Below are positions 25,401-34,500 of a DNA stretch of 64,000 bases, one piece after another. The notes under the pieces are model-generated. The model had not been told where the DNA came from. It was given only the letters and a program-made list of their open reading frames with translations, and did no database searches. How positions within the stretch are numbered: the stretch's first letter is position 1; every line of letters starts with the position of its first letter. The stretch lies in the NCBI GenBank assembly GCA_963576735.1, contig OY755172.1, positions 4,030,001 through 4,094,000 on the forward strand. The letters run 5' to 3'. The stretch is from Bedellia somnulentella (taxonomy: Eukaryota; Arthropoda; Insecta; Lepidoptera; Bedelliidae). The position numbers were made by a program, and so were the translations under genes.

Positions 25401-26981
25401 GGGAAAAGATGGTGAAATAAAGGTTGTTGGTGATGGGTCTCCAACCGCATCGCCCAAAAATCCCTTAAAAGCCCCAATACCATTAGTCGCCTCTTACTTA
25501 CACCCACCGGAAGAAATGGGGTAGTGCTATTCTAAGCCGACACTACACAGCAAGCCGACACTACACGGCAGCACTATTTATGCATCTTATATTTTAAGGT
25601 CCTAAATAGGTTTTGGAACATCGTCCTGGTAAAATGTGGCTACTTGAAAACACATTTCAATTTTTTTTAAACTTCAGCACGACTAATACAAGAGACATTT
25701 ATGTTTGGTATAAAACAGCCATCTCTTACGCACTTACTAAGGATCGTATACTGTTATCTCAGTCTAACCTTCGTACTAGGCCCCCTGGTTGGAAGTGCGA
25801 TATACCGCTGCGATTTATCTCCCTTTTACTGTGTAAAGAAGATATAGGTTAGATAGGTGACTTATGGATTAGTCTATGTTAATATTTCTAGGTCTGAAAA
25901 ATTATTTATTTATTTATTTGGCACACATACAGTAATATTACAATCGATCTCAATCTTTGAAAACGTAGCATATTTACACACTTTAGGTGCGGACACTCAA
26001 TGACATCATGCGGTTCAGACAGTTGAACTATTTTATTTAAGGAATATTAAAGAAAAATACAAAAAAAATTTTTTTCTATAACCGTATTATATAAAACTTT
26101 TTATAATTATCTTTTTCCAACAGACGTACTTGACGATGGTTTCACATGCCCCGACGGTGAGGTGATGGGACCCAACGGCCGCGCGCTTCCTCACCCGACG
26201 TTCCCTCACCCCGAAGACTGCCAGAAGTTCTACATCTGCCGGAACGGAGTGCAACCCCAGAAGGGTAGCTGTCCATCTGGCAAAGTATACAATGAAGACA
26301 CGTTTATGTGTGACGAGCCTGCTAACGTTGAGGGATGGTATGTTATTCCATAACTTTAATAAACTATCATATTACGTCAATGTCTTTTCCAATAGTTTTA
26401 TAAGAGATTTTAAGGGCCACACCAACTTAGTTTTATAGACTGCAAACTAAATGTACCATTGTTTTTGCTAAATTTATTTATATTAGGATTGTCTAAGTGA
26501 AATGGATGGAATATTTATTAAATTATGAATTGAACTCACATTCTTATAAGATACTTTTTTCCTCTAAATTCACTATGGCCGCCATTGCTCATGCGCAAGT
26601 TCAAGAAAATAGCTGTGATATATGACAGCATTTTCCTATTTATCCACAACAAATTTCTAGGGCAATAAAATATTGATATAAAATAAGGAAATAATTTCCC
26701 CACAAGTGTGTCATATGCCACATGTGAGCAATTAATTATTTTAGCCATGATGGAATTCAAGCTCAAGTTCTATGAATTGATATAGCCTATGCTAACCAGC
26801 TCTTTTGCTACCTTGTATAATAATAATATACTATACAATATCATTCACCTCAATCATTAATTCATAAATAAATAATGTATTTCCGTTGGTTATAAAGTCT
26901 AACGCAGTGTATTGTTGTTGCAGTGAAAACTACTTCGAAGGTCAACCGCTGGACAAGAGCAAGGTGCCCAAGAAAGCGTAA
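11201..26981 (+). CDS. obst-A: CPAP3 chitin-binding cuticle protein, obstructor-A-like
   Basis: Seven coding exons (11201-11246, 21095-21175, 23238-23351, 23642-23706, 24748-24886, 26124-26337, 26924-26981) splice in frame to 238 aa. Residues 1-16 are a signal peptide (hydrophobic LILIVAAVATA, then QEYQC). Three CBM14/peritrophin-A domains follow: C21-C74, C89-C143 and C157-C220, each with six cysteines and aromatic residues after the second cysteine. The tail is short and acidic/basic. Linker residues ELQEPK after domain 1 and HPEDCQKFY in domain 3 recall obstructor-A; that subclass call is from memory of the family, about 0.65. Known role of the family: secreted chitin-binding proteins that organise the cuticle matrix. 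Introns total about 15 kb, mostly repeats. A LINE abuts exon 2. Confidence 0.92.
11250..12175. other. start of gene 1 intron 1, unassigned
   Basis: AT-rich intron DNA. A 111-codon minus-strand frame at 11688-12023 and overlapping plus-strand frames have no recognisable motif or partner, so I do not call a gene. Confidence 0.35.
12176..12426 (+). mobile_element. SINE-A full-length copy
   Basis: GCCGTGTAGTGTCGGC head to (ATGT)n tail, in gene 1 intron 1. A second partial 3' end (ACGTTAAGGGATTTATAGCC to GTATGTATG) follows at 12435-12482, as though the 3' end was duplicated. Confidence 0.88.
12658..12915 (-). mobile_element. SINE-A full-length copy
   Basis: Minus-strand copy with a long CATACATACATACATACATA tail and intact head. 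It faces the copy at 12176 across about 230 bp. Confidence 0.88.
13507..13722 (-). mobile_element. LINE-C 3' fragment
   Basis: Starts CGATACATACTCACGCC and continues through the conserved LINE-C end (GGGGTAGGCAGAGACTATC) into about 45 codons of the C-terminal coding region. Confidence 0.78.
14090..14463 (+). mobile_element. SINE-B full-length copy
   Basis: Head GACATGATAGTCCAGTGGGT (A box) with B-box arm GAGTTCCAATCCTGGGTCG. The body contains AACGGTGAGGGAAAACATCG. It ends GAACGTTTATGTTA repeated. Confidence 0.85.
14698..14850 (-). mobile_element. LINE-C 3' fragment
   Basis: GGGGAGGGTAGAGACTATCG, TTTGTACGATGCTGGCAAAC and CATGCTCTTGTATACTTC match the LINE-C 3' region on the minus strand. Confidence 0.7.
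14851..15680. other. unassigned intron DNA
   Basis: AT-rich, no gene or repeat recognised within gene 1 intron 1. Confidence 0.35.
15682..15817 (+). mobile_element. LINE-C 3' end copy
   Basis: AAGAGCATGTATAAGAAA to GGGCGTGAGTATGAGTAAGT: a variant of the LINE-C end with an AAGT-type tail. Confidence 0.7.
15820..15971. mobile_element. element D, folded-back copy
   Basis: The left part holds GTTCATGAAAACCACATG and the tail TAATAAATAAAG in one orientation. It is joined after AAATTTT to the 3' half of the tRNA-like module (GGTCGCGGGTTCGATTCCCG, an intact B box) plus tail in the opposite orientation. The outer arms are therefore inverted repeats around the half-tRNA. Confidence 0.7.
16472..16542 (-). 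mobile_element. LINE-C 3' fragment
   Basis: Short piece: TTGGAGTAGGCAGAGACTATC followed by ACATCCATCAATCTTT. Confidence 0.6.
16771..16960 (-). mobile_element. SINE-A copy with internal deletion
   Basis: Tail and head intact. About 50 bp are missing between GGGATATAGCC and the GGGGAAAAGATGG segment. Confidence 0.78.
17308..17568 (+). mobile_element. SINE-A copy with snap-back rearrangement
   Basis: Full-length. At 17408-17426 the expected GATGTGGTTGGAGA is replaced by GATGTGG followed by its own inverted copy, TCCAACCACATC. Confidence 0.85.
17835..17998 (+). mobile_element. SINE-A 5'-truncated copy, variant subfamily
   Basis: Starts AAGTGGTTTTTCGGCGATGC. Carries the variant end CCCCTTTTTGGGATTTATGGCC, also seen at 18775, 36801 and 38555. 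Confidence 0.78.
18230..18380 (+). mobile_element. LINE-C 3' end copy
   Basis: AAGTATGAAGAATAAAAGAG to TGGCGTGAGTAAGAATGAAT. Reads the LINE C-terminal peptide KRACMKRLMDVNEAREVC. Confidence 0.78.
18775..18860 (+). mobile_element. SINE-A 3' end, joined to LINE-E
   Basis: TATCAACTTCCACATGTGGCTG to TTTATGGCCGTGAGTATAT. LINE-E coding begins within about 20 bp, so the LINE is inserted at, or joined to, this SINE tail. Confidence 0.7.
18862..21070 (+). pseudogene. LINE-E endonuclease/reverse transcriptase (jockey/CR1-like), broken
   Basis: Three overlapping frames together read a non-LTR retrotransposon ORF2. First, the end of the AP endonuclease (MGDFN at about 18874, then SHHDLLYLSY). Next, RT blocks: IWKEAQVTPIPKK and YRPISILPFLSKVLERL at about 19865-19980, LDFSSAFN at about 20140, GFPQGGVLSPLLFAIFINS at about 20310, and the catalytic YADDLQIY at about 20398. 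Last, the thumb with HLGIMID-type LGIMIDSTLSW. Frame changes near 19620 and 20155 break the protein. The 5' part of the endonuclease and the natural 3' end and tail are missing; the match stops at about 21060, some 30 bp before exon 2 of gene 1. The last frame stays open through the splice acceptor into that exon. Confidence 0.85.
21095..21175 (+). CDS. obst-A: gene 1 exon 2 (CBM14 domain 1, first half)
   Basis: The acceptor is TTTTTTTTCAG|CGCAAG and the donor AAAG|GTTAG. It encodes AQEYQC to CSKG with the first three cysteines of domain 1. The upstream LINE frame is open through this exon in the same frame. Confidence 0.93.
21661..21878 (+). mobile_element. LINE-C degenerate 3' copy
   Basis: GGGCTAACGTAGGTGGTAATG, AAAGGACGACTACGCAGGAC and the end CCTACCCCAATGGGGATTCA track the LINE-C C-terminal coding and terminus, with an internal deletion. 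Confidence 0.6.
22322..22460 (+). mobile_element. SINE-A fragment with AT expansion
   Basis: GGGGCTTTTAAATCTGCGATG, GGCTGGAGACCCGTCACCAAC, then a (TA)n tract where the T-rich middle of the SINE should be, then CTATCTTTTCACCAATTGAC. Confidence 0.65.
22396..22434. repeat. (TA)n microsatellite
   Basis: About 19 uninterrupted TA units inside a SINE-A copy. Confidence 0.95.
22545..23150. mobile_element. dispersed repeat, AGGGTTCCGT to TTGGCCGG ends
   Basis: Begins TTTTTAGGGTTCCGTAGCC and ends CTCGCACTTGGCCGGTTTTT. It has a (TCCG)n tract at about 22602-22629 and a 12-C run near 22923-22934. These termini belong to a repeat I know as very common in insect genomes. It sits 87 bp upstream of exon 3 of gene 1. 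A possible remnant (TTTTTAGGGTTCAGTATCAC) is at about 33657. Confidence 0.65.
23238..23351 (+). CDS. obst-A: gene 1 exon 3 (CBM14 domain 1, second half)
   Basis: Acceptor ATTTCAG|GC, donor CTGC|GTAAGT. Encodes KHEAKLCPDGLVF to NVDCGDRKEL, the last three cysteines of domain 1. Confidence 0.95.
23642..23706 (+). CDS. obst-A: gene 1 exon 4 (CBM14 domain 2 start)
   Basis: Acceptor TTATTACAG|AGGAAC, donor CCTAAG|GTAC (phase 0). Encodes QEPKPTKGCPRQNGYF to DPK. This intron has no counterpart in the other two genes. Confidence 0.93.
24010..24200 (+). mobile_element. LINE 3' region fragment (RTE/R1-type repeat)
   Basis: GGAAGCCGATGGCTGACGGC, AGAGCTTGTCGTTGTG and AGGAGAGACCTTTGCATAG resemble the 3' part of a widespread lepidopteran LINE. 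Identification is from memory of that repeat. Confidence 0.45.
24298..24558 (+). mobile_element. SINE-A full-length copy with TSD
   Basis: Flanked by TGGCTCAAGA (24288-24297 and 24559-24568). The 5' end carries an extra GTGTAGTGCTC before the normal GCTGTGTAGTG head, a partial 5' duplication. Confidence 0.9.
24748..24886 (+). CDS. obst-A: gene 1 exon 5 (CBM14 domain 2)
   Basis: Acceptor TTTCCAG|GCTTGT, donor TAAAG|GTATGT. Encodes ACDKFFYC to CEFLTK, completing domain 2. Confidence 0.95.
25298..25571 (-). mobile_element. SINE-A full-length copy with duplicated 5' end
   Basis: Minus-strand copy. The head GCCGACACTACACAGC is repeated immediately as GCCGACACTACACGGC (25556-25571). It lies in gene 1 intron 5. 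Confidence 0.9.
26124..26337 (+). CDS. obst-A: gene 1 exon 6 (CBM14 domain 3)
   Basis: Acceptor CCAACAG|ACGTAC, donor GGGATG|GTATGT (phase 2). Encodes DVLDDGFTC to NVEG; the last Cys codon is completed by exon 7. Noticeably more GC-rich than exons 2-4. Confidence 0.95.
26924..26981 (+). CDS. obst-A: gene 1 exon 7 (C-terminus and stop)
   Basis: Acceptor GTTGCAG|TGAAAAC. Encodes the final Cys and ENYFEGQPLDKSKVPKKA, then TAA at 26979-26981. Confidence 0.92.
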
Positions 26982-27263
26982 CAAGCAGCTGTGTCATATT
27001 TGTAATTTTATTCATTAATTATGTAACTTATGTCATTAAATACAATTAAAATATAACTTGTGATTCTATTTATGGTACCTGAGTCTTACGTAGGGTTGAA
27101 TACCTACTTCTTTCGACACTGATACATTAAAAACAATTGCATAAAGTGCTTCAAATGGATTTTCTTCTTTATTTTATCGATATAACATAAGGATTGATAA
27201 GATGTTTCTGCAGTTCAATTATTTTAAAGTTGATCACTTGGTATGTTATTTGTAAAAGGATTA
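26982..27263. other. gene 1 3' UTR and flank
   Basis: AT-rich, no further frame of interest; holds the ATTAAA motifs. Confidence 0.4.
27035..27050 (+). promoter_or_regulatory. possible gene 1 poly(A) signals
   Basis: Two ATTAAA hexamers at 27035-27040 and 27045-27050, 54-69 bp after the stop. ATTAAA is the commonest variant of AATAAA. Confidence 0.5.
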
Positions 27264-27279
27264 AATCACCAATGATGAC

Positions 27280-27660
27280 TAATAAATAAAGAATAAATAA
27301 AGGAAAGAAAAATTTCGACACAGGCGGGATTCGAACCCGCGACCTCGGGTATACGCCCCCGTCGCTCATGCCAATTGAGCTACCGTGTCAATGGCTGCCG
27401 GCGCGAAATTCTTCTATCCTTTATTTCTTTTACACGTTCTAGTAGTGTTTGCGTTTCCTACCTCCGAATTATTTACTAATTCGGAAGGCCACTTGTCTAT
27501 CTTTTCAGATAGAATGCAAATGTTGAAAACGCCTAACTATCACATAATTTAAATCTTTTTGTTCATGAAAACCTCATGTGGGGATTATTACTAATAAATA
27601 AAGAATAAATAAAGGAAAGAAAAATTTCGACACAGGCGGGATTCGAACCCGCGACATTCG
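27280..27660 (-). mobile_element. element D, full unit plus partial second unit
   Basis: Flanked by a 16-bp TSD with one mismatch (AATCACCAATGATGAC at 27264-27279, AATCACTAATGATGAC at 27661-27676). On the minus strand it reads: half tRNA-like module with tail, about 200 bp body, then a complete tRNA-like module (GACACGGTAGCTCAATTGGC A box, GCGGGTTCGAATCCCGC T arm) and a second tail, ATTCTTTATTTATTAG. Acceptor-, D- and T-like stems pair. The anticodon arm is imperfect and one base is inserted in the D region, so this is a retroelement and not a working tRNA gene. Confidence 0.8.
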
Positions 27661-27750
27661 AATCACTAATGATGACCTGAATTTTCTGTAAAAAGTTTCA
27701 AAACAACTTAGAATAAAGAAAAAATGAATTTACCTTAATTATCAAGCTAT

Positions 27751-27821
27751 CGTACCAAATGGCGATCAATAGTCTCTACCTACCCCAATGGGAAATAATG
27801 GCGTGAGTATATGTATGTATG
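27751..27821 (+). mobile_element. LINE-C, very short copy with TSD
   Basis: Only about 71 bp of the LINE 3' end (TACCAAATGGCGATCAATAG to TATATGTATGTATG), flanked by TATCAAGCTAT (27740-27750 and 27822-27832). Shows that the 3' tip alone was reverse-transcribed. Confidence 0.85.
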
Positions 27822-27879
27822 TATCAAGCTATGAATACTATATGCTGGCGTGATATGAGTTGTACGTAAGTCTTTTGAA

Positions 27880-28858
27880 TGTAAAACAATGAGGGTTAAT
27901 GTGGCAAAAACTAAGACAATAATTAGAGATCTAATAAAGATTTGGTTCTAAGTAAGAGGTAAGTTTCAGGGAGAATAAGAGTTTAATACGAGTAGATGAT
28001 CACAAAGTAGAACAATTGAAAAATTATGTATAGCTGGGAATTTCCTTTACCTAAGAGGAAAATTATCAGGAAAATAATGAGAGAGAAGAGATAAAACTTG
28101 GGGATTTGGAGAATAGTGCCATGAACAGTCTTATGTTGGGCCAGAATGTATCTGTAATATTCGTGCATAAGCAGTTATCATAGTTGTGAATGTTGGTCAT
28201 AGCGAAAGAAGCATATAAGTTAAGTAAACGCAGCGGAAGTTCTGTGTTGCTGATCAGCAATGAACTGAACACCCTCAGGAATTAGCGTAACACTAGTTAA
28301 CCGCCCTGGCATCGCAAGGGTATTTGAAATTTGCCCTAAAATAAATCCAGCCGTTTCAGAAATTAGTCCAAATCAACAGAAAGACAGACATTTCTATTCA
28401 AAAATTCTGTTTTGGAAACGTGATGTTTAAATATTAAAATTCATAAGTTAAAAGAGCTTATATATAACAAAAGGACGCTCCTTTTGTATTTATGTGTATA
28501 GGGCTGCTAGACAGAGTAAAAAATAATGATATTCGTCAGAATCTAGTGTAATGATACATTGCAAGATAGATATATAAAAAGGAATGTTAAGGTGTTTCGG
28601 GCAGAAGGATACATAAAGTAAAGCATAATCACAGATAGTAAAGTTGCATAAGAGGGATACAGTAAATGTAGATGATATCGATAGTAGAACGTTGTACGCA
28701 TAACGTTTAAATATCCGATTGAAACCGTTCTTATAAAGGAGGGACCCCGAAGTGATAATGTAACGAAAGCAAAATAGCTTTGTTACGATAGCCAAAACGT
28801 TGATGGATAGTCTCTGCCAACCCCAATGGAAATTGATGGCATGAGTATCGGTAAGTAA
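27880..28858 (+). mobile_element. LINE-C long degenerate copy
   Basis: GAGGGTTAATGTGGCAAAAAC, GTGAATGTTGGTCATAGCG (the GSECW-like coding segment) and the end GATAGTCTCTGCCAACCCC with a GGTAAGTAAGT tail. Many frame breaks. A minus-strand frame of 129 codons (28490-28879) is its shadow. Confidence 0.55.
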
Positions 28859-29284
28859 GTTATCAAAAACAGGAATCATACATTCTACACTTCAAAGTAC
28901 TCGCATACTTAAAATTGGTGCATTTATTTGGAGTAAATACAATCTAATTAAATCATTATATTATTACCGGTACTAAACGGAGGCTAGCCTATCCGCTTCA
29001 TATCACATATTAGTAAAAAATACCGTATTGTAGGTCACCCGTGCACTGGTTTGTAAAATAAATTATTTTACTTAATTGCTGCCTAATACTTGGAACTGTG
29101 TGCGATCATGCATCACCGCTTTAATATTTAGCTTAGCGAAAATTTCAGGTATTCAACTAATGTTAATATTTCTATGCAAAACTGAGACTGTTTTTAATTT
29201 AAACTTGTTAGGATAATGACCGCGTTTCTGCTATGTTTCAATAAATTTTGTTCTTTAGATGATAAAGATTTAAATTATATCGAT

Positions 29285-29500
29285 GAAAGAAATTTATAGA
29301 GCCAACTTTGATGGTTTTATTATTAGAGGACGATCATGATAGATCACATTTAGTCCGATAAGAGTAGAATAATTGGCCATGCATGAAAATACTATGTGGG
29401 TAAACGCAGCTCTAGTGATTTGCTAGGATCGTACAAAGGAGCGATTGAAAGTTTCACTTTAGTGTAAAAACAATAGCATAAGTATATGTACGTATAGTAT
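29285..29500 (+). mobile_element. LINE-C degenerate copy
   Basis: GAAATTTATAGAGCCAACTTTG, TAGAGGACGATC and GATTTGCTAGGATCGTACAA follow the C-terminal coding order of LINE-C. Confidence 0.55.
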
Positions 29501-29640
29501 GCGTAAATGTATACAAAGAAAACTTAATATATATCTAAACGATATATTTAGGTCCTTTAAAGAAGTTTCAAGATCGATTTTCGATATTTTACTTACCTAC
29601 ATTTATTTAGAGAAGTTGCACTATTACATTTATTTAAAGA

Positions 29641-29793
29641 GTTGAAGTTGGGCGATACGGTTGGAGAGGGTTGGATACGATAACCTTTATTTTACAATCT
29701 TTTCCCCACTCAACTTCCATAAACGGCTACGGATTTTTTTATTTTAAAACTCTAGCTACCTCTTCTAGGTTTATGTAAGTATATATGTATATA
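29641..29793 (+). mobile_element. SINE-A 5'-truncated, diverged
   Basis: GGGCGATACGGTTGGAGAGG to GTAAGTATATATGTATATA. SINE-B starts within 3 bp of its tail. Confidence 0.6.
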
Positions 29794-29795
29794 AG

Positions 29796-30150
29796 ACGAC
29801 GTGAGAGCTCAATGGGTTAACACCGGTTAACGTGCAAGCGACTAGTGTTGAAATCCCGGGTTGGGCCTACACAAACTTGTCTTTTATAAAGACATATGTG
29901 TGGTTAATTTATCACGGTTGTTAACGGTGAGGGAAAACATCGTGAGGAAACCCACATGGCTGAGTTGTACTTAGTCATGTGACAGTGTATTCGTACAAAA
30001 CGGCGATAGGCCTGCCCCTTATCACGTGAGTCCATGCAAAACGTGGGTACTCTGAACACTAGGTGACAATGTCACGTGATGTTCAGAAGTATTGGTACCT
30101 CTGCCAACACCTTCGGGGATATTCGGCGTGAACGTTTATGTTATTTTGTT
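29796..30150 (+). mobile_element. SINE-B full-length copy
   Basis: Head GACGACGTGAGAGCTCAATG (A box), B-box arm TTGAAATCCCGGGTTGGGCC, body with GTTAACGGTGAGGGAAAAC, end GAACGTTTATGTTA. Confidence 0.88.
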
Positions 30151-30457
30151 ATATATATGTTGTACGTACATTTATGCCTGAAGACGTACTTAAAGCATCT
30201 TAGTAAATAATATTAGGAGTGGCATGGCCGTCCTCTCATACCATTCACGGTAGCTCTACGTATCTCTTTCACTGAAAAAACCTAATTCAATCAACTTTTA
30301 ACCGCCTCCTTCTATACCCACGGGATAGAGTTTTTTAAATGGATACGATACGGCATATAAAATAGTTTCGACATAAAAATTTATTTTTGCTTCATATATC
30401 TAGATTTAACGAAATGTAAGAAATTATATTATATTACGACAATAGATATATTTTATT

Positions 30458-30602
30458 AGGTTGAAGACCCATCACCAACATACTTTATTTTACCATCTTT
30501 TCCCCACTCAACTTTCCAAAGGTGGCTGAGGAATTTCTAATTCCTTAGCTCTGGCTACCCCTTCTAGGGATTTATAGCCGTGAGTATATGTATGTATGTA
30601 TA
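30458..30602 (+). mobile_element. SINE-A 5'-truncated copy
   Basis: GGTTGAAGACCCATCACC to GTGAGTATATGTATGTATG. Confidence 0.85.
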
Positions 30603-30702
30603 TATTTTACTGTACTGAGTAGGAGTAGCCAAAAAAGTAATGCTTAATAAGAGTATCTAGAAAATGTCAATGTGGTTTGATATGTAAGGCTGCTTTAACC
30701 TA

Positions 30703-30990
30703 CTATTCGGCGTGGGTTCATATAACCAGTCGGGCCTAAACCAAATTGACTTTTCCAAAGCCATAGTATTGTAATTATCATGTGTGCTAACCGCGAGGGA
30801 AAATGTCGTGAGGAAACCAACATGGCTGAGTTGTACTTAGTCACGTGACAGGTATTCGAACAAAATGACCATTGGCCTGCCCCCTATCACGTGAGTAAGC
30901 AGTCCAGGCAAGACAACACTAAAGGGGATAATAATGTCTCTTGATGATCACAAGTATTAGTATCTCTGCCATGCCTTCGGGGATATGCGA
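30703..30990 (+). mobile_element. SINE-B copy lacking A box
   Basis: GGCGTGGGTTCATATAACCAG (B-box region) to GCCTTCGGGGATATGCGAC; the last tail unit is lost. Confidence 0.75.
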
Positions 30991-31179
30991 CTTTTTACTA
31001 AAATTACTTCAAATCACCAAGTAGAATATATCCGTCGCTCATCGTAATATTCATAAAAGTATACAATTGACTAAAAACAGCTCAAACTCAAATACCATTC
31101 CCACCCCCTGACTACGTCGTTTATCCCTAAAGGTATTACTTGCATCGTCGATGGAAAAGATACAAGATATTATTTTAAA

Positions 31180-31325
31180 AGAAAGGGAATGAGGGTAAAT
31201 GTGGATAATAACAAAACTATGGTTTAGAGTTAGAGGGAAATGCGACAGAATGCGCGATTGAAGTTGATGGTAAAAAAGTGGAGGGTTATGTGGTAATTTT
31301 CAATATGGAGAAGACTAAATAAATA
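31180..31325 (+). mobile_element. LINE-C internal fragment
   Basis: AATGAGGGTAAATGTGGATAA to GGTAATTTTCAATATGGAG parallels the start of the 27880 copy (GAGGGTTAATGTGG); no 3' end. Confidence 0.45.
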
Positions 31326-31493
31326 AACACGTAGACATATCCATATCTTTTGTGTATCGAAAAACCTGGCATTAATTCCAAACTTATTTGGTATACCGAA
31401 AAACCTAACTTCATAAATATTCACGTCACACACATAAAACAAGACTATAGATATCAGCGTCTAGATCGGCCGCCGGTCGCGCGCGCGCTCACA

Positions 31494-31531
31494 CGTCAGT
31501 GGTACCCAACTCGACTACCGCGGCGGACGTG
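31494..31531 (+). promoter_or_regulatory. gene 2 core promoter: Inr plus DPE
   Basis: Initiator GTCAGT with A+1 at 31498, and GGACGTG at 31525-31531, starting exactly at +28. This matches the arthropod DPE consensus (RGWCGTG) at its required spacing. No TATA box is seen about 30 bp upstream. The predicted 5' UTR is 45 nt to the ATG at 31543. Sequence around it is GC-rich (CGCGCGCGC at 31480-31488). Confidence 0.65.
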
Positions 31532-31542
31532 ATCTCCTCACA

Positions 31543-31591
31543 ATGGCCATAAGCATCAGAATCGCGTGTTTCCTCGCTACCTTTGCTTTTG
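31543..31591 (+). CDS. gene 2 exon 1 (signal peptide)
   Basis: ATG at 31543 follows the Inr/DPE by 12 bp. Encodes MAISIRIACFLATFAF plus one base; donor TTTTG|GTAAGT, phase 1. Confidence 0.9.
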
Positions 31592-34500
31592 GTAAGTTTC
31601 TGTTATTATTTATTAGATAAAAATAAAAAAAGTTGTGAATATCATTTAGTTACCAACCTTTTTTAAAATATTGTAAATTTTATGTGTCAATGGTAATTCT
31701 AAAAATAAAACAGTGGTCATGTCAAAATTATATTATGTACTTGAAACTACCCCACCCTGTAAGCTTACGTTTTGATTGCTACGACCTCATATCACGTATT
31801 ATGTAACCGTCGTTAAGCTGTCTTGACACTTAAGTTGAAACTGATATGAATGAATTTCATTTTTAAGCTTTCGACCTTTCCTTAACCTTTCGCTTTTCCA
31901 ATTGGACCCAATTAGTCAACTTGATTAGTTTGGGTCTTGAGGTTATTGAATTTTTTATTTATTTATTACGGATTGCCAATAGTAAACAATCATAGAAAAT
32001 ACTTAAATTTAAAGGACACACATCAACTAAATACACCAATTATAGGCTAATCACATCATTCATTTTGGAAATCGAAATAATTCAATAATTATTATAAAAA
32101 ATAATGACAGACAGTTAACCAAATACTGTGTTTTTAAAATAATTATTGAGTAGTGTTCAAAAGTTTGTCTATCTTATCACTGCCATCTTATACCACAGCT
32201 ACCCACACCATTTTCAGGGATGGCACAAAAAGATAACTCGGGGTTAAAAGAAATATTGTGAGATAAAAATGTTACATATAAAAAAAAACAGTAACAATTA
32301 GTTATGGGGAGGATGTAAAGGTACTGACTTGTCGCAACACTTTAATGAGGTATTCGCAACTCTAGTATGAGTATATAATTTGTTTGGTTTCTTACAAATT
32401 TAACTTAAATATTATGGGGTATTTAATAGAATAAGCGGTTATAACCGGAAGCAGATAGTCACCATCGATGCTTTGTTTCATCATATTTTCTTTCCTCAAT
32501 GAATTCTTTCCGCAAAAACTGATTGAGGATTCTTTATACCTGAATCAAATGGTGCTGGAGTTGGAAGGATTATAGCCTATTCTATTTTTAATTCACTGTG
32601 TAAATGATGAGCTGTATGAATATAGCTAACTCAATACTACATATATATCCATTAGTTCCCATTGGCGTTGGTGGTGGTTTTCGGTAGTGTTTGTACCATC
32701 CGAGTTTTGCCTTCAGCCTCTACGATCTAAATATGTTCTTCGTTATGTTTAATAAATTTCCAATTTAATTATTAAAAAATAACATAGAATTAAACTGTAT
32801 TGATGTATTTAAGCGGAAGCAACAGTTATGTCCCAAAATATAGAATATTGTTTTTTTTAGTATAATTACTACATACATACATACATACATACATATTCTC
32901 ACGCCGTTAGTTCCCATTGGGGTAGGCAGAGACTATCGATCGTTGAAATTTCTAATTACTAAAATACAGAAATACCTTAGTTCAAGCATTTAGGTTTAAA
33001 TAAACATTCAATGTCAACCACATTAGCTAATATAACAGTATCACACATTTTTGTGGAAACTAATATTTATTTATAAGATATAGTTGAGCATGAAAAAAAC
33101 TATAGCCAATTATGGAAGGTATATCAGTTTTACAGTGCATCTCTTTAAATATAGTAAAATATATCTCTGTGGTGTAAAAAACACGACTTTTGGTAAATGA
33201 AATTCACTTTTAGTTTAATTAACTGATAATAAAAATGGCATTGAATACGATAAAAACCAAATTTAGCATATAAAATAAGGAAAGAGGTTTCTAATTTATT
33301 AATTGACCAATCTATTCCACGGATGAAGTTCCTGTGCTACTGTTAATTACAAAGCAGAATTGAAAGGAGTTTGTATACTGTTCGGTTTAATCTTTCAAGG
33401 TCTGCAACAGCGCACAACTAGTTTGACTGTTCGATCAGTTTTTAATTGTGATCGATTTTCTTGTCTACTTTGACAGGCCCTTGTTTCAGGCAGCTTTTGT
33501 TGTTGAATGTTAAATTTAAATAAGAGTACAGAGCGATGGAAATCTTAGCGTGTCCTTGATTAAAGGATATTTTTATTACTTGGTTCAAAAGTATAAAAAT
33601 AGACATCTGAAGTTTTAGAATTGCCAAAAATATATCTTTGTATTTTCTTCAGTTACTTTTTAGGGTTCAGTATCACTAGGTAAAATGGGGCCTTATTAAA
33701 TATTAGAGAAACCACCAAAAATAATTAGAATAAAGTTAATGTTCAATAGGACTCCAAAACAACAAACAAACTTTTATAATAATCTTACATTATGTACGTG
33801 TCTTTATTGAATTATTTTCAATATATTTTTGGCAAAAAGGAGGTTTACACTGCAGCGCGAAATCAACTTGTCATGCGTTCGCTATGGATTTATATTTACT
33901 CGCATAAATACTTTTGTCATAATTTAATTAGGTATAGCCATAGATATATTATGGTATACCTAAAATACCTTTTGCATTTTGTTTGTCACTGTTTTTGCAT
34001 ACACTTTAATGCGTAATTTTTGTACATAGGTAACCCATATAGAGGGCACCTCAACGGACCTAAACCTATTTTTACAAGTAAATTTATGACTTTAACTTTT
34101 ATATTACATTTAGACTTTAAAAAAACTATATTTAGTTGCCTAAAAACTTATCTGCAATAGTATCATTATGAAATTAAATTTATGCTTAAGATATTTGCTA
34201 CTCAAAGTAAAGTAGAAAGAAAAACAATATTACAATACCTCATATACTTATGAAATCCATGTTGCAATAAATATTAATAAAAATCTTAACACATGATAAA
34301 TCGCAAAAACCAATTCAAAAATAAATTTCTTTATTTTTGATACTTTAATTATCCTGTAGTAGTAGTAGTTAATCTTGACTGATTTTACTGAAAAATCAAT
34401 AGTTTATGAAGTTTGCATCAAGACGTAATAGCTCGAGTGGTAGGCCTTTTTGGTAAAGAACTATTTTCTTAATATATTTCATTGTCTTATGTTATTAACC

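Noticed and set aside
27305..27395. Possible tRNA gene (GGTTCGAATCCCGC arm) on the minus strand
   Set aside because: It is inside element D with TSDs, has an inserted base in the D region and cannot form a normal anticodon stem; the other copies are broken.
28490..28879. 129-codon minus-strand frame
   Set aside because: Antisense shadow of a degenerate LINE-C copy (27880-28858).
31350..31532. 60-codon frame ending just before gene 2 ATG
   Set aside because: It crosses the predicted Inr/DPE promoter and has no protein pattern; more likely chance in a GC-rich promoter.
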